DNA of 64,000 nt from Otis tarda (taxonomy: Eukaryota > Chordata > Aves > Otidiformes > Otididae), in NCBI GenBank assembly GCA_026413225.1, contig CM048554.1, positions 57,061,463-57,125,462 of the forward strand, written 5' to 3'. A model generated the notes under the pieces. That model did not search any database. It had not been told where the DNA came from and saw nothing but the letters and a program-made list of their open reading frames with translations. The first letter of the stretch is position 1, and every line of letters starts with the position of its first letter. The position numbers and the translations under genes were made by a program. Of this stretch, positions 37,301 through 51,857 are shown piece by piece.

Positions 37301-40300
37301 TTTAAGTAGGATGTTTACTTGACTAAGACTGGAGTACCAGAAGGGAATTTTCCTGGATTTTTTTTTCCCCTGCAAGACAGGAACTATTGCAAGAGACAAC
37401 AGATTATCTCAGTGGAGACCAACTGAAGATTATAAAGCTACAGAAATCTTGCTTTTTCCTTCCCAGCTGTTTAAGAAACACATGCTGCAGTTTTCTTCGC
37501 AGCATCTTGGTCCAACCAGCCACAGTCATTAGCTCCTGGCACAGCAGCAGAGGTATGTCTATGGATAACCTTGTCTGCTACTTGGTTGCAGTCTCTGTTA
37601 GTATTTGCACTATCAAAAAGACACTGACTTCATCTCAGATAAAGTTTCTTATTGTAAATGAGAAGCTAAATACCTTATAGGTGAATGTTAAGATTAAATG
37701 TCAGAAAAATTACCCCATTTTTTAAGAACAAAACATCATCCCCCCAAAATCCTGAAGCAATCTATAATATATTGAAGATTGTTTGATTAGGAACAAGAGA
37801 AAATGATAAAGACTGCTCAGACCATGCCATAACAGTGAGAGGAAATAGAAGTCATCTTGTGGTGCAATGATCTCTTCTTAAAGCAACTTCTCTGATGCAT
37901 AACTCTTCCTCTGAACAGCATACAACCAGCCTTTTTGAATTGCCTCGAAGACCAGCTTAGAAGAGACTGATTTCTAAAAGCCTCTTCTACCACTTATGAA
38001 AAACTTTGCATGAAATAATAGTAATTGAGCACAGTTTTACATTGTGTAATAATGGATTAGAATGTTATTATTCTTGACTTGTATTTCTAAGTGGTTTAAA
38101 ATTTAAAGGAAAAAATCCGACTATTTTCAGTGCCCAGTTTTCATTAATACTGTGAAAAGAAAATTGGAATTGCAGGCTCCCATGGTGTTTGTGAATTGAA
38201 ATTAGCAGACTTAAAAACAAAACATAAAACTCAACAAAAGGACCCCAAACCTGTTTTCTTTACATTTATGCCTTCCCACAAACTGTGAATAGGAAATTAC
38301 TCATAAGACAAGAATGTTTAACTACTGCATTTGCAGTGAGGCATGAAGGCAATTATTTACAGGACACATACTAATTTTCACTCTGTGTGCCATCATTGTA
38401 GACCTGTTTGTGGTCGACTTTCTGTAGCATTGTTGGATTCTGGTGAACTGGTTTCTGAGCTCACTGCAATTTCAACGTCTCATTACAACAAATACGTCTG
38501 AAAAACAAATCTCAGTGCCTCCTCTGCTGAACCAGTGGGATAGATGCAGTCCAACTGCAAAACCAGGATGAGGATCTGCTGTAAACTTTTGCAAGAAATT
38601 AAGCTCAAACCCACCCTGATCTGAACACAGGGGTATCTCAGCCTGTTCCCTTCCTACTGAGCCTCAAGTGGCTCTCGAGGGGAGGCAAGATCTGGCTCCC
38701 TAGGGGCTGTCCATCAATGACTGAGCTGTCATGGGACAGAAGGAGTATGGTTCCACATCTGGCTGGTGCAGCTCAGTGACGAACTTCTATAAGGCTTGGA
38801 ACAGTCTATATCCAAAGTCACAATCTAATCCATGTGAGAGAGGTACCACAAACTAGGTGTGTAGCCAAGCACACACCCTGTGCTCCTTGATCGCAATTCA
38901 AAGAGAACAGAAGCTGAGACCTGCACACACAACACCCAGATCTAGTAGAGAAGTGTCTTGCTTATGAGCACAGTAGCTACACTTGCCATCTTGAAATGAA
39001 ACACCATCCACAGCTAAAAAGGTTGTTTTGCTAAGAAGCTAAACACTGACTCTGCACAGAATATAGTGTTTATTTCCAAGTGCAATGATTTTCCATATAT
39101 TGACTTCAAATCATTACAAATCCTACCAGCTCCCTAGGACTGCAGGTTTTCCAAGTAACTTTTTTTTTTTTTTCCCCCTGCGGTTGATACGTGAGAGGGT
39201 TGTTGTCTCAATTTTCTTTAAATGCCAATGTAAGTCTAAAGGGAGATAGGTTAGTTGGTAGCACAGTGCCAATTGATAGAGCATGCCAAATCAATGGGTT
39301 TTATAAGTTAATATGCTCTGTAGAGGTGAGGGGAATATTTCAAACAGTTTAATAAGAAGCTTTTGTGAAAACATTTTCCACAAAACTAAATTTAATTTTA
39401 GCCAAAATGGAAAATATAAACCAATGTATCACTTAATGTTTTTAGCAGTCTTCATTCCTGTGCTCTTGCTCTCTTTATTAATATATTTTAACAATTTTAT
39501 TTGTATTGCTCCTCTTTTAGTATTTCTCATCTCCCAATATGGACCCTTTCTCCTTCTAGCAGTTCAACTGTCAGTCCTACCTCTCCTCACTTCTACATTT
39601 GTCATTCACCTTTGCACCTCTGCTTCTTTTTTTCTACATGGAATAATTTATCCTGTCTTTGTGTGTGTTCTGGAAAATCTTCAGTAATTTTTACTTTGCT
39701 TCAGAAATTTTGACTGATCAGCAGTCAGTGGGTGGTCTAGATTTTAAATTGAAGTATTCCTAAATGGGAAAAAAAAATTAAATGCTTTTGCAAATAAGAT
39801 GACATAAGGAAGACAAAAATCAAATATTACGCTACTGATAGCATGTGTCCTGGCTAGAGCTAAGCTGCTGCAATTGTGGGGAACTGTTGAGACAGCTAAA
39901 CCAGTATCTTTTGCTCAGTTAGTTGCCTGCAGCTCTAGATCCCTGAAGACTCAGATGAACACCAGTGTTATGGCAAGAAAAGGACAGGGATACTGGAAAC
40001 ATAAATTTTTGGTGGCAGCTAACTGTAAGACTGGCTTTGTTGTACCAGAAACTTACAGTGTTAGTGTCAGTGACGTTTGGGCCTCACTGAATGTAGTGAG
40101 AGCTCTGCCACTGAGATTCGCAGGACCAAGGTTTCACTGTTTACTATTTTTGTCATTATCATCTCATTAAACACATGAAAAAAAACCCAAATTCAAAACC
40201 CAAACCACCCAATCTAGGAACCAGTTTTCTGCAAGGGAACAGCAAAATGTAGTTGTAAAGAGTAAGGAATCTGATGGCTTGGCCTGCAGAGCAAGGAATG

Positions 40301-43300
40301 ATTTTTCTTATGAAATGAGCTGGAGGTGCAGACACCTGCGTTCATCTTTGCAACTGTGGGTGATTCCCTGATTGTCTTCCTTCACTGAACAGCTACTACA
40401 TGAAGAGATAAATGTCTGTGCCACAAACATTATATATATGGCTTGAATGCTGCATCTGAAAGCACACTGTATTCAGTTTGCTCTAAATACGGTCATCAAG
40501 TCAGATCCGTGACTGACAAAGTTGATAATGTGCCTGGGAAAAGAAGGGGCCAGGCTTTCAAGACATCGAGAATACAGATGCACACACAGGAAATGTGACC
40601 ACTATAAATATCAAACTATACCTGCTAAATAAAGACTCAGAAACAACTTGCAGATACAGCTACACTTGTTCAGCCTGAATCATATTATTGCCAAGACCTT
40701 ATACGCTTCTCTTGGGGTGGGAAGAGAAAGATAAATGTACTTTAGGATTGATATCAATTACACTGGATGTAATTAATGTTCTTTTTCTCATTATAAAATT
40801 ATTAAGATTAGTAAGTCCATCTTGTTTTTCTTTGTTTCTCTCATCATATTCAAATATAAAACAATACTGGTGTCTCTGATGTTAGCACAAGGAAAAACAC
40901 TGAGATATCTATAAAGCTTTGTCTCATTCTGGAATATGATTCTCATGTTCTTACCTCTTTCATCTTCTTTTTATTTATCTGTAACTTTTCTGTAACTTTT
41001 AAAAAGAGTATGTTCACAACATGTGCTGTATCTAGATCAGAATCTACTGTTTAAGCCAGCTTACATTTAAACTGTCAAATCTGGACTACAGCTCTTAACC
41101 TCAGGTGAACTGCTGGTTTTGAAACCTATGGGCCAGAATAGCATGTCAACATGGCAGAATAAGGTTTCACTCAAGTCTTTATATAGTTAGAAGGAGATAG
41201 CCTAAGGTTAGACCATTTCAGGTACACGCATCCTCATTACAGGTTACTTTTGCCTTGAATTTTCCCTGCTTCCATTTATGAGCAATAACCATAGAGCAAC
41301 ATCCATAGTTCTCAAACTTGTCAGCATTCGATGGCTACTTTGCAGGCTGTCAAATGACTAGTCACACACTAAAAAACCCCCATGTTTCCATCGAGGTTTA
41401 AATTAGGTGTTAGCAAGTAGCTGAAAATTAGCAGCCAGGGTCCTACTACTAGGCATGCAAAAGATAATAAAAATTCACACTGTACTGATTGCCAGAAAAC
41501 ACCAGCAAAAAGTTTACCACTTGCCCTGATCTCCCTTACCTGGCAGCAGGCTAAGCAGCCCTGTTTGCTGCCAGCAGTCTGTTAACATGGTAATTAGCTG
41601 GTAAGCTGCAGCTGGCATATACCAACTACTTTGTAACACCATATTAATTTAATTTATCAGGTATTGAAAATGGTTAGTTAGAAGCACAATGGTTTCCTTA
41701 CACACCTGTAATTCCCCTGTTTGAATGCAGAGAAACTGAGCTGCAAAAGAGCGCTGGAATAGACAGTGTCCTTTGTCACTTAACTTGGAGAGGCAAAGCA
41801 CTGGCCTCTGCCCTGTGCCTTGCATGCAGTGCAGCCATCTTCCCTCTTCCTTAGCAAAACTGTATTTTCCCTGTTTGCTAGGGCTGTCTGCCTCAGGGCT
41901 GTCTTTTCTTTGAGCCTTCCTCCAAATGGTAGCACAGGTAAAGTACATTTCCTGTAGAATTCTAAGGACTCTATTTAACATTACATTGTTCAAATCTCGT
42001 CTGAGAAAGCCTTGGCGTAGAAGTTGAGCAATGCGATGTTAATTCAGGCTGGTATTTTGTCTATAAACCTTTTCATGCCTTTGCAAAATATTATCTTCCT
42101 TCTACCATGTCCATAAAAACAAATGTGATAAATAATCCTGAGGAAAAGGGTTTCCCCCCCCAAAAAAAAAAACAGAGGCAAATTCAATGCATATGAATTC
42201 CAAAGTGACAGTTCAATTTGCTAGTGTTCATAACACAGTATGCAAGAAAATACATGGACTAGATGTAGCAAATTAAAGCAGAATGAAGTGTAGCTCAAGG
42301 AACACAATGGGCCTGCCTTAATCAATCCACCTGTAGCACATCATCCAATTTCAAACAAACTGTAACAACTCATTTATTTATGTCAACAATCTCTGTGCAG
42401 TCTTGATTCTAAGTGTAAGCTCGACTTAAAAGGCCAATTTTTTGGCTTATACACTTTAACTTAGGATTTTTAAGCAGATTGCCATGAAAATTAATAGAAC
42501 CTGTTCTGGATTTGATTAGCTATTTACTTCACCCTTGTGCAAGCAAATCCCTCTGCCTTTCCAAAATTCTTTATTAAATCAGAGAAAAGTCTCACTCAGG
42601 TCAGCAAATTACTTAACTGTTTCTGAAAACCTCAGTTTTGCAATTACTAATTTACTTATTTTCTGCATTTTTCAACAAATATCAGTGTATAAAACCCACC
42701 TATAGAAAATGTTTTGAGAGTCCATGTAATCTTTATTTGGCTTTATTTAATTGGTTTCAGTAAATCTAATGTTTACAAAATAACCTGAAAACCTCATTCC
42801 TCTCTCCGGATGCAGATTAGGACAGGTCAGTGCTGGTTTTATTGCACTTTACTCGTGTATCATGCTTTTATCCCAAATTGGAAAGACCATACTTTAGAAG
42901 ACAAAACAGAGATTGTTCCCTGGCAGAGTTCAGAAAACTTCAACTGGCATGATCAGCATGAGCCACATAACAAATAAGATCTGACTTGGTATTTTAAAAA
43001 AGGAAGAAGGAAAGAAAAAAAGATTATTAGCATCTAAATGAACAATATAGTTTATGTATTGAAATATACATAAAAAATCCTTCATGACAGTTCAAAACCA
43101 TGCACACACACACATATAAGTATTTTGGGAATTATACACCCTGTTCTTCAATTAAGTGACTATTTATTCCATATTAAAAAGATCTTCACCTTTTTTGAAA
43201 ATGGTGAAAATATCTCATAGTGAAGGCTGTCAAAGCACACACACCTTTATTTCTATGACTAAAAACTGAGAATCACAAAAGATTTAGAACTGCCTAGAAG

Positions 43301-46300
43301 CTATTTTCACATATTAGGGATACATACAGAGAAACTGGGGCTTAATTAGTTGTATTACTGAAAATCTTGACTGCCAGACTTGAAAATCAGGACTGCTTTG
43401 TTTAAGAGAGCACAGTCATAGATCCAATTTCTTTTTTTTTGTACATTTGACAAAGCCACTGTATTAGCAGTCAATTAATTCTTTAAGGTCTATGTAATAC
43501 CTTATTCACTAGTTGTACTTTGTTAGCTTTATTTCTTTTTGTTTGAAGTCATTATGGACATATCTCGCTCTCTGTTTAATGCTGGAATAGTCTGTCAGGC
43601 AGGTTCTTTATCTAGCAGTAGCAAAAATAATAGGTCAAGCAACTACTTATATGCAGGCAAGTGTTTCCTGCAAAGTTTCCTAGGGAAAGTAAGGAAGGTA
43701 AGCCCTGAAGAGCATATGCCTATACTTGTGAGGAGGGAGAGAGAAAAAGAGAGAATGAAAATTAAATGGGTTGTGAGACAAGTGATTTTACCCAAATAGC
43801 CTCAACAATGCAACACCACCATATTCCTCCACCTTGGTGTCTGCTGAATGAGAGCAGACTTCTGCTGTCCTCCAACCTTGCCCACAGAACTGCGACCCTT
43901 TAGTTCTATCCTGCTCTCCATTCACTTCCTCTCACCCACATTATCTCATGCAGGGATTGTACACTTGCCTCTGATTGACTAAAGTATCACTTCTACACCC
44001 GAATAAAAGGACACGTTATTCATGGCCCTTTTATTGTTCACGATCCAGACAAGCAGTGAAAAATCTAGGGAGTTCCACTGAAGTGAGTGGGTATGACACA
44101 TATGGTCCACATGCGTTTGTGAATGAGTGATGTGGAGCGCCTGGTTTGCTTCTCTGGATTCACATCTCAGTCCTGGTATCACAGCAGGATCATGTGCTTC
44201 AGCTTTGCCTGTAAATATCTTCACAACTGAGTCACAAGCAGTGTTTTACATCTTCAAAAGAAAGGAAAATAACAGAGGCTTCTTTCATTGGCCGCTCCTT
44301 CAAAAGCATTAAGTAATGTGCCCATTTTTATTGAATTATTGTTTATAAAATGAGTGAATTTCTTCAAACTACTAAAAACATATGGGTTTTTTTTCTATGC
44401 TGTGGAGATGTCCAAACCACTGAACATGTAACAGAAGTTCTGTTGTTACATATAATAACAACTAATAATTGTCACTTAATAAATTTCTCTGAACAAGAAC
44501 TGTCTTTTCATGTTGTCTGCATATGTCTGAAGCATGAAGTAGAGCTTTAGGTACTGCCATAAAAATAATAACCCCAGTATCTACATAATGAATGTTTGTC
44601 ATTCTTAGACACATTACAAAAGTGAGAATGTCCAACTTTAGCAAGAATATGAGTGGAATATGAATGCATTCGCAAAGTTCACAAACAAGGAAATCAGTTC
44701 ATCATTTACGCACCAGTGGAGAAGGTCTTGTGCAAGTTAACAGAGAGCTTTGTATGATTTACAGCAACCTGATGTCGATATTTCTTACCAGTATTAGAGC
44801 ATAGTGAGCTGCTGATATTACATTGATAGAAAACAATTATGCTCAGGAAAAAAAGCCAGCTCCCCGGTTTCCATCCATATTCTGCTTTCTGATATGTTCC
44901 TATGACTGCAATTAATATGTGCTGGAAAGCATTAACCTGTCCTGTCATCTCTAGGCTATGTATTAAATCTCTCTTTGAATTACGCATGTTCAGCAAGGAG
45001 TATCTACTTAGTCACTCACATTTAAAAGGCATGTTTAGCTAACAACATCTGCATTTTGTCTTAAAGTCTGCTTAAAAGATAAACTTAAAAATCATTTTAT
45101 GTTGGTCACAAATCCCCTGTACCAGTTGAGATTACACAAAGAAAGGATGTCTAAGAGTGTGAGCACCCCTACTACCACCAAAATTAAATGCATTTAAGGA
45201 GTCAGAATTCTCTAAATTATTGAAAAATTATTTGTTAGAGTGAAATAAAACCCTTCCTTTCAGCATATGCTATTGTTTTCAGCTGCTCACAACTCTGGGA
45301 ATGTATGAAAAATCCTTAGGACTAGCTGGAAAGCTACAGTTCTACTTAGTATTCCCATGTTTCAATGACATGGCTGGCTTAGAGATCAGTGTTGGTACAA
45401 CGGATCAATCACCAATTTTAACCTCGTTTTCTCTGATAATTTATGAAAAAAATATTTTTGATCAAATTCAAAGGAGAAATGCCACATTATTATTCACAGT
45501 GACAGACACAAAGAACTCAGTCTATTTACAATGAAGTGGTTCAGTTCACAATAAAATAATTTAGAAAAATGCAACATTTGCTTTCTGTTGCTTTGGGAGG
45601 GCTTTATGATTCATATTAAAAAAAAAGAATAGCAACTATTTTAACTTCAATTACAGGAAAATTAATCTATATCTTAAGCCCCTCAGTTCCTTTATGTATA
45701 GACATGGTGAGTGCTAACATTTGGAAAGTTTGTAAATAAAGCATAATTTTCACCCTGTAGCAGCTCATATAGATGTGTCTATATGTATTTCAGCTAAGCA
45801 TTTTAAAAGACTGATTCAAGGCAACCCAGTAATCTTTCTACTACTGGAAATGCATACAGAACTGCAGGATAATTGGACTGAGGCACAAATACTCCCTTTA
45901 TGTCTCGAGCCATAATGAACACAGTAACCCTGTGAACTAGCTGTAATTTTATTTTTCTTTGTTTCAGCTCCTTGCACAATGAATTCCATGAAGTGCATTA
46001 AATAGGGCACTTGCAGTGATGTCTAAATTATAGGAGTCACTTCACCTCCTACTGCAATGTTATCTTGCTGCCAGATGCACCAGGAATACAGTGCAGGAAT
46101 TTGTGACAGGAAAAGAAGAGCAAAAACCTTCTAATAACGAGCATAAATCATTTGCAGTCAGTATTTCACAGCTCTGCCTGTTAGAAAAATAGATACTCAT
46201 CTGGGACCAAACCGAAACCATCACAAAGCTTTTCAGAATGTATGGTTGGTTCCTAGCCATCTCCATCTATCCAATCCATGTTACCTCACAGCAGGAGATG

Positions 46301-49300
46301 TACACGCGCAGGAAGCAGTTTGCAAGCAAAGCCCCTGCTCTGCTCATAGGACAAAGCCTTCCCCAAAGCAGTGACTGAACTGTGACAATCATCTTAAGTA
46401 GTGGCTTGTTCGCTCTCTCTTGGCTATACTGATGTTTTTGAGATTTCTGACTGTCATGAGCTGTTTTCTGCAACGCAATGAGACTGACCAAGATGTAGGA
46501 AAATCAACAGATGCTCAAAGATCAGTCCATAAGCATCCATGCTGTTATTGGTTCTTACTTAATAGCATGGGAAAATAACTGACCCCATTTCTCTCTCAGA
46601 ATTGAGAATGAGGGCCAAGACAAGTGACTAATGCCACCAGTTGGTATACACCACTGAACTCTGTCCTGACTGTTCTGACCCTATTTCCCTACAGAACAAG
46701 CACAGGAGAAGATCTGATACCAATCAAAAACTGTCCTGGGAATTGGAACCCAAGAGCTGCCAGAGAAATGCTGATGAACTTTTGTTGGTAGAAAGACACT
46801 TGTTTGAACCTGAAAAAAGCTTGTTTCTACAAAACCTTTTCACTTTGAAAGCTGCCTTCTGCTGAAACTTCCAATACCAGGAAATACCATCTATTCTGGC
46901 TTTCAGACTGCTAAAACTTCTGTCCATCTCATTTCTGCTGGGGCCACCAGGAGAGGTTTAGAACCTAATTTCTAACTTAAACCTTTGTCAAGTCCCGAGT
47001 TTGAGAAGGATTTAACTGTAATTTCCAGAAGAATAATTGTTTGTGCGTATGTTAAAAACTGTAAACCTTTTTCCCCAGTCTAGATTTCCCTGCCATCAGA
47101 CTGAATGATTTCACTTCATTTGACCCAGTTTGGACCTCTCTGTGTTTTGGAACATTTCAATAGCTACAGAAGTAGCTAGATAATAGCTAGCAAATAAAAT
47201 ACCAGCCCAGTGTAACTGGAACAAATAAGCTGTGCAGCACAAATGCTCACTGAAACTCCACAGAGATCAGAGCTCTGTACAGAGCTTAGGAAACGCTGGT
47301 AGAGCAATCCTGATGTGCAGGATGGCAATTTGTCCACCCACAGTTTTATAACTCTTTGCATAAAATCAGTAAATCATCCCAGGCCCTTTTTTTTTTGGAT
47401 AGGTTTCCACTAACATTTTTCATAAGTTGACTACAAAATGAAAATGCTTTATTATTTAATCTATGACATTACACTAAGTAAACATAAATAATAATAATAA
47501 TTATTATTATTATCATAATCATCTTCATCATTCCTCATGCTGTTATTAGTATTTAGAGTAGGTAAGGCGAATGTGGAAAGACTGTGAAAGCAATATGTGT
47601 TGCCTTACTATACAAAACATAACACAAACAAAATATGTTGACTAAATTGTGCATGCTAATAAATTTCTTATGACTTCATCCAATTATGGCACATTTAGCA
47701 GTTTGTATACCACAATGAAATCTGCAATTATAATTTTTGTGACTTTATGTTCCAGACAAGTTGATGAGATTGCTGTTTAGCAGCTCCTAATCTGGTCTAC
47801 ATTTTTATGTCCCATACAAAATTTGTTGCAAATTGCATCTTTCTATTTATTATTTAGAAGACAGGTGCACAGAAAGCGATGCTGGTGGTGGTAGACCAAG
47901 ACATGTTAGCCACTTCAAACTGAAAGATATTTATCCTGGAAAATAAGTTCTATTTTAAGCATAAATATCGCTATTAGTAAAATCTAGCTAATCAGTATTT
48001 TCTAAGATATATAGGTTTACCACATTCAAACTGTTGAACAGGCTCTGTTCTGAGCTGAGAACTTTGGTTAGAAATAGGCATATTATGGGCAATCATCATG
48101 TAAACATACAGTTATGGCTCTGTCAATAAAACTGAATGGGCTCTGGCCATCCCTTGAATGTATTCTTGCTAGAAAAATGTTGACCTGAGAGCTCTGAGAG
48201 CATCATCTCTTGTGCTAGGGTAGATCCCTTTGCTGACTGACCATCAGGCAGCAAGAGAAGAAATCTAACAGGATCTCAGGCTACAGCCTCTGAAGTGAAA
48301 ACATAATAGCAAAATGGTCCTAATAATCATATATTCTATCTCCTGAAAGTATCTGTTAAGAAACATAAGCTCCATTAGCATCAGTGAGGATGTGGAGGAG
48401 TAGAAGCAACTGGTTTATTACAAGGGTTACAGGGAAAAAGCTGAACTAAGCCATGGGAAGAATTTAAATGGAGGGACATATATTTTTGCTCGTCCTATCT
48501 CAAATGAAAATAAAAAAATCATTAATCAGTCACTGTCAACAATATTATGCTTTTCTCCATTAAGTTCCAGCTTACTGTTAGGAGTATTTCAAATCCACAT
48601 GGAGACTGCAGTATTACTGAGATGGAGCAGTGCCTACAGGACTATTTATGGAGAAAGCTTATTCATAAGACTAAGTGACTCAGACTAAAACAGCTTAGAG
48701 AGAGACAGATATGCTAGAAGTTAAGACTTCAGTAACCCCTTTGGTTCACATTGTTTCAAATACGAGAAAAGGACAAGGCCAATGAAGAGGGAGGCAAATT
48801 AATAGCTTTTAAGAGTTGAGAGTGGGAGGACAAGTGACATTTTGATGTGAAGAATGACAGATAAAATGATCCAGACAATTGGGATTATGGAGAACATAAT
48901 TCCTGTGCCAATCCGTACTTTTTTAAAAATCAGTAGCAGCTAGGATTCAAGAAATGAAACAGTAAAACCATTCTCAAATAAACAAAAATGAGATGTGTAG
49001 CTGGGTGAGGAATGATAAGCTAAAATAGGAAAGCTAAACACCAGGATGCAGAGCTAGTGGCAAGGTTTCGCAGGAAGACTAACATTCACGTTCCTTTTAT
49101 GGACCATAGTTTGGACTGAAATGTTATCCTGTCAGAAAGCTTCATTTCACCCCTCCCATTCCTGCACCCACCAGCTAAATGACTGTGCATGGCTCCATGA
49201 CTACTGAGCATTGCAGTCCCAGATCTGAAGTTCAAAACAACCTCAGAGAAGAATTATTCTGAAATTGCATTGGCTTTCAGCAAGCTGTAAGGCTGAGACA

Positions 49301-51229
49301 ATACAATTACATTTCTAATACAACAGCTGCATTCTAAGAGGGCTTGGGAATTATTTTTTAGTATTAAGTAATAATGTATTGGGTTTTAAATTATAAAATT
49401 AAAAAAAATATATTAAAATTCCCCACACTTACAGCAGATGAACGTCAATTTACCTATTGAACAGCACTGCTCAAGTTAACTAAAGCAGGGGAGCAATTGG
49501 CATGGATGAGCTCAGAGCCATATGAACTTCTGCATTGACTCGTACTGGACAAGACAGTCCTGTTAAAGTCAAGAATTCAAAAATGAGAAGGGAAGAGTAG
49601 AAAAAAAAATGTCCTGAAAATTAATTTTCAAGCTTTTAAAAATGAATTCTTATCACAGTTCCTAAATATCTTGCTCATGATGTCTGGGACTTCTGCAAGT
49701 TAAATGTCTTCCTGAGAGACATAAAAATATGTAAGGTGGGTGTGTCTGTTGCTGCTGAGTTTTAAGAATGATCATTCCATCTCATGGAATTTTGAAAAAC
49801 ACCCTGAAATCCTTTTATTGGAAAGCAAAAGAAACCAACTCCAATAGCTTCCCATCAAATCTATAAATACCTTTGTTTCTGGAAGAGTTCTAATGCCACC
49901 TTACAGGTCCATCAAACACTGAGACAAGTGACAAATATCTCTGTATTTACTTTAAATAAATAATTTTTGCATGTGGGAATTAGGCTATGTGACTTCAAAA
50001 AGGAACCATGCATCTGCATTTGAAGCAAAATTGCATTTGTCTTAAGCCTATGTAGACATATTTCTTGCTCCCTGATTTGGATGATGTAGTAAGATGGCTT
50101 AGTTTTGTTTTGCATTAATATACAAGCTAGTCTCAAATGTCATTGATTTCTATTTAAACTTAATATGTTAGCTTTACAACAAATTTAACAACAAATTAGT
50201 CTTAATTATTGTACTATTAAGTATTATAGCAAGTACTGAAGACTACCAAATTATCTAAACTAACTGACAGTAGGCATGCTACCCAATAGCACAGAATTCA
50301 ACTGAATAAGAAAAACTGAGACATATGCGGTATCACAAGCTGTTCATTCAAAAAGGTATAAGCTAACCCAAGCCAACAAAGAAAGCAGAAGTAGTTCATT
50401 TAACATCTGGGATTTTTTTAAAGGATATAGAGTAACATAATTCTTCAGATTACTATTATGAACTTTTGCATTCCTTTCACATCTGTGCTAAACATTTGGA
50501 TTTCTAGAGAAGGCATGTAGTACTTAATTGAATATGAAGAAGTGGGAAATGATATCAGAGAGAAAAATTAGTACCAAATCTAAATTATTCAGTAGGAAAC
50601 ACATGGCCAAAAAGTTACAAATTTTTTGTTCCATGGAAAACACTAGAATGTCAAAATTTTTCATTTCTAATCAGAACGTAAACATACACTCTGAATAGTC
50701 TAAGCTTGGAAAAAATAATGTAAAACAACTTGAAATTTGAGAATGTTGAATTCTAGGTCTTCAAGTTTTTACCATCTATACAGTATTTAATACTGTAAAC
50801 AGTAATTCAAAAGGAACTCTGCTTCTACTACTGACATAATACGACATTTGAAATATTGTACTTTTACGTTATTTTGGGGAAATGCTTAAGGCACAAGCAA
50901 TTGCAACATCTTTCTCCTAAATGAAGTTGTCCCTTCTTTTTCACAACACTACAGTTGCAAGGGCCCCCAAATGCCCTTCCCAGTCCAGCCTCAGGTCCTT
51001 GGTCAAGCTATAACCTTGCTCAGATTATGACTATCAACATGCTCCCATCCGTTGTCTTTGAAAAATGTATAGCAAACTCTCCCTGCCTCCTGACACTGCC
51101 ATGCATAGAAAGGCCCCAGTTCAACTTCACCCTGCTATGTAAGAAAGGACTATCCCGTTAAATGGGACTCTGGGGGACTGGAGCATGCAAATAATGAAAT
51201 AAAAGAAAGTAATAAAAAAGTTGACTAAC
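34304..51229 (-). other. NRXN1: Last intron of NRXN1 (about 17 kb)
   Basis: Bounded by the tandem donors (gtgggt or gttagt) at the right and the ctacctacag acceptor at the left, in minus-strand sense. It is A+T-rich throughout, with scattered homopolymer tracts and short (CA)n runs. I recognise no CR1, no other coding exon and no RNA gene. The longest open frames, such as a T-rich hydrophobic one at 39313-39687, have no features of a real protein. Several 200-400 bp stretches (for example 42170-42660 and 47560-47860) are rich in TAAT and octamer-like words and could be regulatory, but that is impression only. Confidence 0.9.
47488..47513. repeat. Perfect 26-bp A/T palindrome, (ATA)n/(TAT)n
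   Basis: Centred between 47500 and 47501, the sequence switches from (AAT)n to (ATT)n. This gives 13 bases each side that pair perfectly. It is probably a microsatellite-derived cruciform-prone site within the last NRXN1 intron. Confidence 0.95.
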
Positions 51230-51317
51230 CTAACCCACCTGAGCTCGGCTCACAGGGATCAATGTCCTCATCATCGCTAGGACATTCGGCTGAGGCCACC
51301 AGGATGTCATCTGTGCT
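51230..51317 (-). CDS. NRXN1: Neurexin-1 splice-site-5 stalk exon with two alternative donors
   Basis: On the minus strand, attttctttgtag is followed by AGC ACA GAT GAC, reading [20 protein letters not shown] and then PCEPSS. This is the acidic juxtamembrane stalk of neurexin-1 with its two cysteines. Read in phase 0 from 51317, the short form ends at 51239 (79 nt, TCAG|gtgggt) in phase 1, exactly matching the G|CA entry of the last exon. Nine bases further on lies a second good donor, TTAG|gttagt, so the long form ends at 51230 and adds GGT GGG TTA, giving SS-GGL-ANPTR. Isoforms with and without GGL are, as I recall, known for mammalian NRXN1. The family calls this region splice site 5. The upstream partner exon (PPTKEPIS region) is not in the window, so the phase of entry is inferred from frame only. 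Mammals have QTTDD where this copy starts STDD. Confidence 0.95.
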
Positions 51318-51857
51318 CTACAAAGAAAATAAAAGTCAAATAGATACATTTTAATTGACTGAACACGTGGGAAGATTCTCATTGGCATTTCTTTTATTGC
51401 TTGGATTTATGCAAGGCCCAGAGCATTCCAGACTTAATATTTAATGGCTCAGTGACACTCTACAACTCCGTATTAATAGGACTTTGCTTTCCAATTTGCA
51501 CTTGTCAGTTTTTAGAACTGTGTTAGATATCCAGTTCAGGCACTTAAACATTTTAATAGCTTTTTGTAATAAGAATAGAAAGTAGAAGGACAGAATATGT
51601 ATATTGGAGCTGCTAGTCTTCCCTCTTTATCTCCAGTATCTCTACTATGATATTGCTGAAAACACTGAAAGTATTAAAAAAACAACTCAAAATATTGAAC
51701 TGCCTGCAGCTGTTAAAACTATCAGAAATGCAGTGGTTTTCTCCATTAACTGCACTTGCTTTCTCAGATATAGAAGCAAAAAAAAGAAAAAGACACAAAC
51801 CGAACTCATTGAGTCAAAAACTATTAAATTGAAATAAAGTCAAGGAAAGAAAACAAC

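Noticed and set aside
39313-39687. 124-codon hydrophobic frame that looks like a membrane protein
   Set aside because: The hydrophobicity comes from a T-rich stretch of the NRXN1 intron. It is on the strand opposite to the gene and has no family resemblance.
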